Source of the DNA: an uncultured Peptococcaceae bacterium
GTDB taxonomy: Bacteria; Bacillota; Peptococcia; Peptococcales; Peptococcaceae
NCBI GenBank assembly: GCA_902496505.1
Contig: CABVBB010000209.1
Coordinates: 1-5,037 of the forward strand
Direction of reading: 5' to 3'
Length of the DNA: 5,037 nt
This document shows positions 1 through 5,037 of this stretch, one piece after another. A program made the position numbers and the translations under genes. How positions within the stretch are numbered: position 1 is the stretch's first letter; the number at the start of each line of letters is the position of its first letter. The notes under the pieces are model-generated. The model saw nothing but the letters and a program-made list of their open reading frames with translations. It was not told the DNA's origin and ran no database searches.

Positions 1-278
1 GTCTGGCCGACGGCATTCTGCGCGATAGCCAGATCGGCGGTGAGTCCGGCGTTTTTGGGCACCAGCGCATACTGCACCGTGACGGTCTTGCTGCCGATGG
101 TGACGTCTGCGCTCTGCGGCAGGACTTTGGCTGTCTCGGTGTCGGAGATGCGGGCCAAAAGCAGAGGATTGTTATTGAGATTCATGTTGATCGGGGTGCT
201 GGCCAGAGCAGCGCCTGGGATCAACAGCATACTGATGATGACGGTGGAAATGGTTTTTTTGCCAAAAGAAGATGGCAT
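1..278 (-). CDS. Exported protein of unknown function, N-terminal part (runs off left edge)
   Basis: An open frame on the minus strand begins with ATG at 278-276 and continues without a stop to the window edge, giving 92 complete codons. A Shine-Dalgarno-like AGAAAGGG (287-294, minus strand) sits 8 bases before the ATG. Residues 1-8 are polar with two lysines (FGKK), residues 9-25 are hydrophobic (ISTVIISMLLIPGAAL), and ALA at 24-26 followed by Ser is a classical signal peptidase I site. There is no lipobox cysteine, so the product is probably secreted or held at the cell surface rather than a lipoprotein. The visible mature part begins STPINMNLNNNPLL and is rich in Asn, Thr, Val and Ala; I recognise no family in it. 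It is transcribed away from the yhbY operon and shares its intergenic region. Coding frame and export signal are well supported; function is unknown because most of the protein lies outside the window. Confidence 0.8.
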   Translation of the reverse strand, partial: MPSSFGKKTISTVIISMLLIPGAALASTPINMNLNNNPLLLARISDTETAKVLPQSADVTIGSKTVTVQYALVPKNAGLTADLAIAQNAVGQ

Positions 279-375
279 CGTATCAGCCCTTTCTGGATAG
301 TGGTGGTTTTTTCGATCGCTTATGTATCTTGCTGTCCATGCTATGACGAGCAATATCTGGTAGCATAGCGTAAAA

Positions 376-391
376 GTAACAAAATAGTAAC
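376..391. repeat. Direct repeat GTAAC with 11-bp period near the leftward start site
   Basis: GTAAC occurs at 376-380 and 387-391. The second copy also forms part of the small palindrome GTAA-CGA-TTAC (387-397). Relative to the predicted leftward transcription start (near 395) the repeat spans roughly +4 to +19 and the palindrome covers the start site, a position suited to a repressor. The units are short, so chance occurrence is quite possible in AT-rich DNA. Confidence 0.3.
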
Positions 392-401
392 GATTACCTT
401 T

Positions 402-430
402 AGTATACAAGGTTTCACAGAAAATTTCCA
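402..430 (-). promoter_or_regulatory. Predicted promoter of the leftward exported-protein gene
   Basis: On the minus strand the -10 hexamer reads TATACT (plus positions 402-407, 5 of 6 to consensus) and the -35 reads TGGAAA (425-430, 4 of 6), with a 17-base spacer. The predicted transcription start is near 395, giving a 5' leader of about 117 bases before the ATG at 278. Two A-tracts lie upstream of the -35 at about -49 to -54 and -60 to -65. This placement fits an UP element or a bent upstream region. This is a consensus match only; no other pair in the region scores as well for this direction. Confidence 0.55.
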
Positions 431-442
431 GCCCAAATTGTC

Positions 443-463
443 ATTTTTTCGTTATTTTTTCGT
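443..463. repeat. Tandem direct repeat ATTTTTTCGT with 11-bp period
   Basis: The 10-mer ATTTTTTCGT occurs at 443-452 and again, identically, at 454-463. Read on the minus strand these are two ACGAAAAAAT units with A-tracts in helical phase, directly upstream of the predicted leftward -35. They could serve as an UP element or curved DNA stimulating the leftward promoter, or as a tandem site for a dimeric regulator. The repeat is directly seen; the role is inferred. Confidence 0.6.
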
Positions 464-489
464 GAGGACTGGGATAAGCGGGGGAGAAA

Positions 490-506
490 GTTTGCCAAGG
501 GTTTGC
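490..506. repeat. Direct repeat GTTTGC with 11-bp period upstream of the yhbY promoter
   Basis: GTTTGC occurs at 490-495 and 501-506. It lies about 58 to 74 bases upstream of the predicted rightward transcription start (near 564). Eleven-base spaced direct repeats are the usual target layout of OmpR/PhoB-type response regulators, so this could be an activator site. Six-base units are short and no regulator gene is present in the window, so the functional reading is speculative. Confidence 0.25.
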
Positions 507-548
507 TGAACAAATCTGGCTGGGACTCTGGTTTTTTGAACAGTTAAA

Positions 549-557
549 TGGTACAAT
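549..557 (+). promoter_or_regulatory. Predicted extended -10 promoter of the yhbY-proBA-nadD operon
   Basis: The sequence TGGTACAAT at 549-557 combines a TACAAT -10 hexamer (552-557, 5 of 6 to TATAAT) with a TG dinucleotide one base upstream, the extended -10 element common in Gram-positive promoters. The best-spaced -35 (TGGTTT at 529-534, 17-base spacer) is poor, consistent with dependence on the TG element or on an activator. Transcription would start near 564, leaving a leader of about 48 bases before the TTG start of yhbY. All genes downstream are tightly packed and I found no second clear promoter. Confidence 0.55.
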
Positions 558-596
558 ACAACATATATGCCGCGCATTCAGCGGGGCCAACATTTT

Positions 597-602
597 GGGA
601 GG
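597..602 (+). promoter_or_regulatory. Ribosome binding site that fixes the TTG start of yhbY
   Basis: GGGAGG lies 9 bases before TTG at 612-614. It lies downstream of the in-frame ATG at 567, so it cannot serve that codon. Starting at this TTG also gives a protein beginning MLTGKQKRYLR, matching the usual N-terminus of Bacillus-type YhbY. Confidence 0.8.
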
Positions 603-611
603 TTTTTTATT

Positions 612-905
612 TTGTTGACAGGAAAGCAGAAAAGATATTTGCGGGGCATGGCAAGCACCATGGATGCCATCGTCCAAGTGGGCAAGAACAGTGTGAATGA
701 GAGTGTCATCTTTTCTTTGAATGAGGCGCTCACGGCCAGAGAATTGGTCAAGGTCAAGGTGCTCAAAAATTGTTTGGATGAGCTTGGCGAGGTGGCAGAG
801 GCTTTGGCCGAAGCCAGCGGCGCGGAAGTGGTGCAGATCATCGGCCGCAATGTATTGCTTTATCGGCCGCATCCGGAAAAACCGACCATCGTTTTACCGA
901 AATAA
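612..905 (+). CDS. yhbY: YhbY family CRM-domain ribosome-assembly RNA-binding protein
   Basis: A 97-residue protein made almost entirely of one CRM (YhbY) domain. Family members bind RNA and associate with precursors of the large ribosomal subunit; the Bacillus homologue is YqeI. Recognisable blocks are the N-terminal LTGKQKRYLRG (2-12), the loop VGKNSVNE (23-30), ARELVKVKVL (42-51) and the C-terminal VVQIIGRNVLLYRP (73-86). The start is TTG at 612, chosen because of the well-placed GGGAGG and because the family is normally 95-100 residues long; the in-frame ATG at 567 would add 15 residues with no family match and lies almost at the predicted transcription start. One oddity: the GxxG loop, GKGG in Bacillus and GSNG in E. 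coli as I recall them, here reads G24-K-N-S27, so the second glycine is serine. It is the first gene of the operon, 27 bases before proB. Identity is very secure; the effect of G-to-S is unknown. Confidence 0.95.
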   Translation: MLTGKQKRYLRGMASTMDAIVQVGKNSVNESVIFSLNEALTARELVKVKVLKNCLDELGEVAEALAEASGAEVVQIIGRNVLLYRPHPEKPTIVLPK

Positions 906-932
906 TAACCATCGCCATAGAGGTGTTCAGGA

Positions 933-2069
933 ATGGAAAGAGAAGCGTATCAGTCATTGGTAGAGAAGGCTCAGCGCATCGTGGTCAAGGTAGGGACCAG
1001 TACGCTGACCCACAGCACAGGCAAATTGAATTTGGAGCATATCGAGCATTTGGTCCGGCAGCTCACGGACCTGCGCTATCAGGGCAAGGAAGTGGTGCTG
1101 GTCTCCTCCGGCGCGATCGGCGCTGGCATGGGCAAGATGAATCTGGACAAACGTCCTAAGACCATTCCCGAGAAGCAGGCTGTGGCCGCTATTGGCCAGG
1201 GGATCTTGATGCAGCTCTATGAAAAACTTTTCAGCGAATACGGTCAGACCGTGGCACAGCTTTTGCTGACCAAGTCGGATATGGATGACCGCAGGCGGTT
1301 CCTCAACGCCCGCAATACGCTGGTCACGCTCTTGCAGCTGGGCGTCATCCCCATCATCAATGAAAACGATACAGTGGCTGTAGAGGAGATCCGCTTCGGC
1401 GACAATGATACGCTGGCGGCTTTGGTGGCCACCTTGGTGGATGCTGATCTCTTGATCTTGTTATCCGATATCGACGGGCTCTATACCGCTGATCCGCGCA
1501 AACATCCTGACGCGGAACTGATCGGTGTGGTGCCGGCCATCGACGCTTCAGTAGAGGGCGCGGCAGGCGATGTGGGCAGCAAATTCGGCTCCGGCGGCAT
1601 GGCGACCAAGATCGGCGCGGCCAAGATCGCGACTAATGCAGGCATTCCCATGCTCATCGCCAACGGTGCAGAGGATGGCATCGTCCGGCGGCTGATCCAC
1701 GGCGAAGCATTAGGCACGCTGTTTTTGGCCCGCGAACTCAAGCCCCATCTGCGTAAAAGCTGGATCGCCTTTGGCTCCAAAGTCGAGGGCGCCATCACTG
1801 TGGATGACGGGGCCAAGACCGCTCTGATCGAGAAGGGCAAGAGCCTTTTGCCCAGCGGCATCATCGCCGTGAGCGGCAATTTTCACAGCGGCGAGGTAGT
1901 GAGCATCCTGGACAGCCAGGGACGGGAATTTGCCCGCGGCATCACCAATTACGACCAGGTGGAGCTTTCGCGCATCAAGGGCGTTAAATGTAAGGATATC
2001 TGTGGTATCTTGGGCTACAAGGATTACGATGAAGCCATTCATCGCGACAACCTCAGCCTGCGGTTATAG
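933..2069 (+). CDS. proB: Glutamate 5-kinase with C-terminal PUA domain
   Basis: ProB phosphorylates L-glutamate with ATP to gamma-glutamyl phosphate, the first committed step of proline synthesis in the cytoplasm (EC 2.7.2.11). The 378 residues match the long form of the family. The N-terminal amino acid kinase domain (about 13-260) shows VVKVGTSTL with Lys19, the SSGAIGAG glycine-rich loop (58-65), LTKSDMDDRRRFLNAR (112-127), INENDTV (142-148), the FGDNDT block (155-160), the DGLYTADPR nucleotide-binding segment (181-189) and GSGGMATK (219-226). A PUA domain follows from about residue 280 (GAITVDDGAKTALIEKGKSLLPSGI). The acidic stretch near SDMDDR aligns with the region where proline feedback-insensitive changes are known in E. 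coli ProB and appears intact, so normal proline inhibition is likely. AGAGGTG 7 bases before ATG 933 supports the start. proA follows after 21 bases, so the substrate-channelling pair is made from one mRNA. Confidence 0.98.
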   Translation: MEREAYQSLVEKAQRIVVKVGTSTLTHSTGKLNLEHIEHLVRQLTDLRYQGKEVVLVSSGAIGAGMGKMNLDKRPKTIPEKQAVAAIGQGILMQLYEKLFSEYGQTVAQLLLTKSDMDDRRRFLNARNTLVTLLQLGVIPIINENDTVAVEEIRFGDNDTLAALVATLVDADLLILLSDIDGLYTADPRKHPDAELIGVVPAIDASVEGAAGDVGSKFGSGGMATKIGAAKIATNAGIPMLIANGAEDGIVRRLIHGEALGTLFLARELKPHLRKSWIAFGSKVEGAITVDDGAKTALIEKGKSLLPSGIIAVSGNFHSGEVVSILDSQGREFARGITNYDQVELSRIKGVKCKDICGILGYKDYDEAIHRDNLSLRL

Positions 2070-2090
2070 AATGAAAATGGAGGGATACTA

Positions 2091-3338
2091 ATGGGTGAAC
2101 TGGAGCAAATGGGCGTATTAGCCAAGGAAGCCAGCTATGTGCTGGGGCAATTGACCACCGAGGAAAAGAACCGGGCGCTGTTGGCTATGGCTGACGGTCT
2201 GGAGGCACACTGTGCGGAGATATTGGCCGCTAATCAGCAGGATATGGCTATAGCAGCGGCCAAGGGAATGCCTGAGTCTTTTCTCGATCGGCTGCTTTTG
2301 AATGAAGGGCGCGTGTCCGATATGGCGCAGGGTCTGCGGGCGCTGGTGGATCTGGACGATCCCATCGGCCATGTGGATGAGATGTGGCGCAATGAAGCCG
2401 ATCTCCAGATCGGCAAAATGCGGGTGCCGCTGGGCGTCGTCGGCATCATCTACGAAGCGCGGCCTAATGTGACTGCTGATGCCTGCGGTCTTTGCCTGAA
2501 ATCAGGCAATGCGGCCTTTTTGCGGGGCAGTTCAGACGCCATTATGTCCAATAAAGCCATTATGGGCGTCTTGCAGCAGGCAGCTGAGGGAGCGGGGCTG
2601 CCTAAAGGCGCGCTGCAATTGGTGGAGGATACCAGCCGCGAGACGGCCAACGCCATGCTCAAGCTCAACCGCTATTTGGATGTGCTCATCCCCCGCGGCG
2701 GCGCAGGCTTGATCCAGAGTGTGGTGGAAAATGCCACTGTGCCCGTCATCGAGACCGGCGTGGGCAACTGCCACGTCTATGTGGATGAGAGCGCGGACAT
2801 CGATATGGCCGTGGATATCATCATCAACGGCAAGGTGCAGCGCCCCGGCGTCTGCAACGCTACAGAGACACTTTTGGTGCACGAGGCTATCGCGCCGGAA
2901 TTTCTGCCCAAAGCAGCAGCCAAACTATTGGCAGCCGGCGTGGAACTGCGCTGTTCTGGTGAGGCCCAGGCCATGATCGCCGAGAGCAAGCTTGCTACCG
3001 AAGAAGACTATGCTACCGAATTCCACGCGCTCGTTTTAGCAGTCAAGGTGGTCAAGGACCTGGATGAGGCGCTGGCCCACATCCGCCGCTACAGCACCAA
3101 GCATTCCGAAGTCATCGTCACCAATCAGTACGATCACGCACAGAAATTTTTGCAGATGGTGGATGCAGCCTGCGTCTATGTCAATGCGTCCAGCCGCTTC
3201 AGCGACGGCTTCCAATTCGGCTTTGGCGCGGAGATCGGCATCAGCACGCAGAAGCTGCACGCCAGAGGCCCTATGGGGCTCAAGGAATTGACCAGCTACA
3301 AATATATCATTATGGGCCAAGGCCAGATCAGAAAGTAG
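2091..3338 (+). CDS. proA: Gamma-glutamyl phosphate reductase (glutamate-5-semialdehyde dehydrogenase)
   Basis: ProA reduces gamma-glutamyl phosphate with NADPH to glutamate 5-semialdehyde (EC 1.2.1.41), which cyclises to pyrroline-5-carboxylate; ProC, which finishes proline, is not in this window. The 415 residues are the usual full length. The aldehyde-dehydrogenase-fold protein shows the cofactor-domain motifs PLGVVGIIYEARPNVTADA (113-131) and the SGNAAFLRGSSDA segment (138-150), RGGAGLI (202-208), ETGVGNCHVYVD (221-232), the catalytic cysteine Cys255 in RPGVCNATET (251-260), and the C-terminal FGFGAEIGISTQKLHARGPMGL (376-397, two adjoining motifs). Nothing key is missing. GGAGGG at 2079-2084 lies 6 bases before the ATG. 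It sits between proB (21 bases upstream) and nadD (9 bases downstream), and the next gene's ribosome binding site overlaps its stop codon. Confidence 0.98.
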   Translation: MGELEQMGVLAKEASYVLGQLTTEEKNRALLAMADGLEAHCAEILAANQQDMAIAAAKGMPESFLDRLLLNEGRVSDMAQGLRALVDLDDPIGHVDEMWRNEADLQIGKMRVPLGVVGIIYEARPNVTADACGLCLKSGNAAFLRGSSDAIMSNKAIMGVLQQAAEGAGLPKGALQLVEDTSRETANAMLKLNRYLDVLIPRGGAGLIQSVVENATVPVIETGVGNCHVYVDESADIDMAVDIIINGKVQRPGVCNATETLLVHEAIAPEFLPKAAAKLLAAGVELRCSGEAQAMIAESKLATEEDYATEFHALVLAVKVVKDLDEALAHIRRYSTKHSEVIVTNQYDHAQKFLQMVDAACVYVNASSRFSDGFQFGFGAEIGISTQKLHARGPMGLKELTSYKYIIMGQGQIRK

Positions 3339-3342
3339 GGAG
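3337..3342 (+). promoter_or_regulatory. Ribosome binding site of nadD overlapping the proA stop
   Basis: AGGGAG begins inside the TAG stop of proA and ends 5 bases before TTG at 3348-3350. It decides the TTG start of nadD, since no in-frame ATG exists before the GGTFDPVHNGH active-site motif. The overlap suggests that ribosomes finishing proA help to start nadD. Confidence 0.65.
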
Positions 3343-3347
3343 CACGT

Positions 3348-3959
3348 TTGCTGAAAGACTGTAAGCTGGGGATCTTGGGCGGGACGTTCGACCCCGTGCA
3401 CAATGGGCACTTGGCTTTAGCTGAGGCGGCTATGCAGGAATTGGAGCTGGATGAGCTTTTGTTCATCCCCGCGCCCACACCGCCGCACAAAGACGGCCGC
3501 GCCATCACCCCCTTTGCCCAGCGCTATACAATGGTCCAGCTGGCGATCGCCGGCCGGCCGCATTTTTGGCTGAGCGATCTGGAGGCCAAGCGTTCGGGCA
3601 AATCCTATACCTATGATACGCTGCGATCGATCAAGACTCACGCGCCGCAGTGCGAACTGTTTTTTTTGACTGGCGCTGATGCGCTGGAGGGTTTCACCCA
3701 TTGGTACCGCTGGCAGGAGATATTGGATCTGTGCACGCTGGTGGTGACCACGCGGCCGGGCTTTGCCTTTGAAGCGCCGGAAGAACTGGCGGCTGAGGCA
3801 CGCAGGCGGCAAATGGGGCTCTTGCTGCTGGAAAAAGATGAAGTGGATATTTCGGCCACCAAGCTGAGAGAAGCTATTGCGCAGGGCGCCATCTGGCAGC
3901 AGTGGGTGCCCCAGAAAGTAGCAGAGTATATCCAAGCCAATCATTTATATAGAGGGTAA
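3348..3959 (+). CDS. nadD: Nicotinate-nucleotide adenylyltransferase
   Basis: NadD transfers AMP from ATP to nicotinate mononucleotide, making deamido-NAD (EC 2.7.7.18), a step shared by de novo and salvage NAD synthesis. At 203 residues it has the normal length. The nucleotidyltransferase signature GGTFDPVHNGH is at 11-21, with the (H/T)xGH pair His18 and His21; PPHK is at 45-48, the TGADAL block with the following WYRW at 108-122, and the C-terminal ISATKLR (168-174) matches the family's ISxTxxR phosphate-binding motif. The start is TTG at 3348, giving MLKDCKLGILGG; no ATG lies upstream of the active-site motif in frame. It follows proA by 9 bases, and its last codons contain the ribosome binding site of yqeK, with 4 bases between its stop and that ATG. 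The nadD-yqeK-rsfS order is the same as in Bacillus. Confidence 0.97.
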   Translation: MLKDCKLGILGGTFDPVHNGHLALAEAAMQELELDELLFIPAPTPPHKDGRAITPFAQRYTMVQLAIAGRPHFWLSDLEAKRSGKSYTYDTLRSIKTHAPQCELFFLTGADALEGFTHWYRWQEILDLCTLVVTTRPGFAFEAPEELAAEARRRQMGLLLLEKDEVDISATKLREAIAQGAIWQQWVPQKVAEYIQANHLYRG

Positions 3960-3963
3960 TCAT

Positions 3964-4548
3964 ATGGATCAAACAGAAGGGTACAAAGAACTGCTCAAAA
4001 AACGGCTGACCGCCAAGCGTTACACCCACACTGTGAGCGTGGCGCAGACCGCGGCCAAATTGGCCAAAATGTATGAGAGCGATGCCGATCAGGCGTATAT
4101 GGCGGGACTGATGCATGATTATGCCCGCGATCTGTCGCCGACGGAGCTTTTGACCATCGCCCAGGAAAACGATCTGATCTCCGACCATGCAGAGGTCATC
4201 AATCCCGATCTTCTGCACGGCGTGGCAGGCGCTTTTCTGCTGAAAAAAGAAGGCCTTATCACCGATGAAGCTATTTTGCAGGCCATCCGCTATCATACGA
4301 CTGGCCACCCCAAGATGAGCAAGCTGGATAAGATCATTTATATCGCAGACTATATCGAGCCGGGCCGCGATTTTCCCGGCGTGGATAAACTGCGCACCAT
4401 GAGCTATCAAAATTTGGATTACGGCGTGCTGGCAGGACTGGATCACACCATCATGTTTTTGCTGCAGTCGGGCGCGTTCATCCACCCGCTGTCCATAGCC
4501 GCCCGCAACCACATGTTAGAAGAAGTCAATATCAAGCATTGTAATTAG
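3964..4548 (+). CDS. yqeK: YqeK-family HD-domain hydrolase, probable symmetrical Ap4A hydrolase
   Basis: The 194-residue protein is an HD-superfamily metal-dependent phosphohydrolase of the YqeK type. Characterised YqeK enzymes split diadenosine tetraphosphate symmetrically into two ADP (EC 3.6.1.41), limiting this stress-linked nucleotide; that activity is inferred here from family. Metal-binding residues are visible in the expected order: His22 in RYTHTVSV, His51-Asp52 in GLMHDYARD, His85 in LLHGVAGA, His111 in RYHTTG and Asp129 in IADYIEP, followed by the family-typical GRDFPGVDKLR (134-144). AGAGGG (3951-3956) lies 7 bases before the ATG and inside the end of nadD. In some Gram-positive genomes nadD and yqeK are fused or adjacent, consistent with linked nucleotide metabolism. 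In many clostridial genomes a LytR-CpsA-Psr gene stands between yqeK and rsfS; here it is absent and rsfS follows after 14 bases. Confidence 0.94.
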   Translation: MDQTEGYKELLKKRLTAKRYTHTVSVAQTAAKLAKMYESDADQAYMAGLMHDYARDLSPTELLTIAQENDLISDHAEVINPDLLHGVAGAFLLKKEGLITDEAILQAIRYHTTGHPKMSKLDKIIYIADYIEPGRDFPGVDKLRTMSYQNLDYGVLAGLDHTIMFLLQSGAFIHPLSIAARNHMLEEVNIKHCN

Positions 4549-4562
4549 GAGGATATAACCAT

Positions 4563-4922
4563 ATGGAGTCTATTGATTTAGTAAGAGAGATCGTCAGAGA
4601 CATCGATGAAAAGAAAGGCAAAGATATCAAGGTGCTGGATATCCACGAGAAGACCGGCATCGCCGATTTCTTCGTCATCTGCACCGGCGCCAGCCGTCCG
4701 CAGACCCGCGCCATCGCTGATTTTATCGAACTCAAAGTCGAAGAAAATCTAGGCGAGCAGGTCCTGCGTCGGGAAGGCTTCCAGACCGGCAGCTGGATCT
4801 TGCTGGATTACAGCAGCGTCGTCGTCCAGATCTTCCAGCCAGAAGACCGTGAGTATTACAATTTGGAAAAATTATGGGGCGATGCCAAAGATGTGGATCC
4901 AGCCCAATTTCTTGAGGACTAA
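4563..4922 (+). CDS. rsfS: Ribosomal silencing factor RsfS (YbeB/DUF143 family)
   Basis: RsfS binds protein uL14 (L14) of the 50S subunit and blocks joining with the 30S subunit, shutting down translation in stationary phase or starvation. The 119 residues are the usual length of the single-domain protein. Family motifs are DIHEKTGIADFFVICTG (26-42, two adjoining motifs), ASRPQTRAIAD (43-53), GFQTGSWILLDY (72-83) and the C-terminal YYNLEKLWGDA (98-108). A feature to note is VVVQIF at 86-91: E. coli and Bacillus proteins, as I recall them, have His where Gln89 stands here. AGGAGG (4547-4552), overlapping the yqeK stop and 10 bases before the ATG, is the strongest ribosome binding site in the window. 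The methyltransferase gene starts 2 bases after its stop. Identity is secure. Confidence 0.96.
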   Translation: MESIDLVREIVRDIDEKKGKDIKVLDIHEKTGIADFFVICTGASRPQTRAIADFIELKVEENLGEQVLRREGFQTGSWILLDYSSVVVQIFQPEDREYYNLEKLWGDAKDVDPAQFLED

Positions 4923-4924
4923 CG

Positions 4925-5037
4925 ATGGCGTACGAAAATTTGGCCGCCCTTTATGACGGGCTGATGACCGATACCGATTATGAAGCATGGGCGCGCTATC
5001 TGGATGAACTGCTCCGGCGCTTCGCTTGTCCCGGGCC
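4925..5037 (+). CDS. SAM-dependent methyltransferase, YqeM-like, N-terminal part (runs off right edge)
   Basis: An ATG 2 bases after the rsfS stop opens a frame that stays open to the window edge, giving 37 complete codons. TGAGGA (4913-4918), inside the end of rsfS, lies 6 bases before the ATG. The visible residues begin MAYENLAALYDGLM and continue with DYEAWARYLDELL, the typical opening of class I methyltransferases of the YqeM type, in which a YDxLM motif and an aromatic-rich YxxW helix precede the DLGCGTG cofactor loop. That loop would come just past the edge (the visible end reads CPG), so cofactor binding cannot be checked here. The position directly after rsfS is that of yqeM in Bacillus. 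The substrate of this family is not known to me. Confidence 0.82.
   Translation, partial: MAYENLAALYDGLMTDTDYEAWARYLDELLRRFACPG

Larger units (their letters stand above)
279..611. other. Divergent AT-rich intergenic control region
   Basis: This stretch of 333 bases separates the divergently transcribed exported-protein gene and yhbY. I see no convincing gene in it: short open frames on either strand lack a good ribosome binding site or overlap the promoters. It holds a sigma-70-type promoter for the leftward gene (402-430), an extended -10 promoter for the rightward operon (549-557), and three direct repeats with an 11-bp period (376-391, 443-463, 490-506). A short inverted repeat (GCTATG at 340-345, CATAGC at 364-369) would lie in the leftward 5' leader, but its loop is 18 bases and its stem only 6, so I do not call it a structure. 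No rho-independent terminator is seen, as expected between divergent genes. Confidence 0.75.

Noticed and set aside
40..300. Plus-strand open frame of 86 codons over the left edge.
   Set aside because: It lies antisense to the exported-protein gene, lacks a convincing ribosome binding site and resembles no protein; the minus-strand frame has a signal peptide, a start and a ribosome binding site.
340..369. Inverted repeat GCTATG / CATAGC in the leader of the leftward gene.
   Set aside because: A 6-base stem with an 18-base loop is weak and can occur by chance; no T-tract follows, so it is not a terminator.
570..584. Possible hairpin CCGC / GCGG in the yhbY leader.
   Set aside because: The stem is only 4 base pairs with a 7-base loop, too weak to support a riboswitch or an autoregulatory element.
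567..611. In-frame ATG at 567 as the start of yhbY, adding 15 residues (MPRIQRGQHFGRFFI).
   Set aside because: It has no ribosome binding site, lies only about 3 bases after the predicted transcription start, and the added residues have no match to the family, while TTG at 612 has GGGAGG 9 bases upstream and restores the expected MLTGKQKRYLR.
441..872. Minus-strand open frame of 143 codons overlapping yhbY.
   Set aside because: It runs antisense through the well-identified yhbY gene and across its promoter; its composition is typical of a shadow frame.
3417..4512. Long minus-strand open frames of 175 and 212 codons opposite nadD and yqeK.
   Set aside because: Both are antisense to genes with complete catalytic motifs and have no promoter, ribosome binding site or recognisable domain of their own.
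3961..4567. Identical CATATGGA start contexts at yqeK (3961-3968) and rsfS (4560-4567).
   Set aside because: The bases upstream and downstream differ and the ribosome binding sites are unlike each other, so this is probably coincidence and not a duplication.
1..5037. Search for mobile elements, CRISPR arrays, tRNA or rRNA genes, toxin-antitoxin or defence genes.
   Set aside because: No transposase or integrase, terminal inverted repeats, spaced repeat array, tRNA-like cloverleaf or toxin-like small gene was seen; all plus-strand coding space is accounted for by conserved housekeeping genes.

Overview
This window looks like a bacterial chromosome segment from a Bacillota-type organism with moderately high GC in its genes. 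The evidence is the gene order yhbY - proB - proA - nadD - yqeK - rsfS - methyltransferase. This is the Bacillus yqeI-nadD-yqeK-rsfS-yqeM block with the proline genes proBA inserted after yhbY. Proteins such as YhbY (starting LTGKQKRYLR) closely resemble the Bacillus versions. A Negativicutes or related clostridial-grade lineage is a plausible guess from the proBA-nadD linkage, but the window does not prove it.

Layout: positions 1-278 (minus strand) hold the 5' end of a gene for an exported protein of unknown function, cut by the window edge. Positions 279-611 are a divergent, AT-rich regulatory region with one credible promoter in each direction and three short direct repeats, each with an 11-bp period. 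From 612 to the right edge seven plus-strand genes are packed with gaps of 2 to 27 bases. Several ribosome binding sites overlap the preceding stop codon or lie inside the preceding gene. No terminator was seen between them, so they probably form one operon driven from an extended -10 promoter near 549-557.

Functionally the operon joins ribosome-related factors (YhbY, an RNA-binding protein of the 50S precursor; RsfS, the ribosomal silencing factor), the first two steps of proline synthesis (ProB, ProA), NAD synthesis (NadD), an HD-domain hydrolase of the Ap4A-degrading YqeK family, and the start of a YqeM-like SAM-dependent methyltransferase. This is core housekeeping content. I found no mobile element, CRISPR array, RNA gene or defence system. 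The points worth a second look are the divergent control region, a Gly-to-Ser change in the GxxG loop of YhbY, a His-to-Gln change in RsfS, the TTG starts of yhbY and nadD, and the unidentified exported protein at the left edge.
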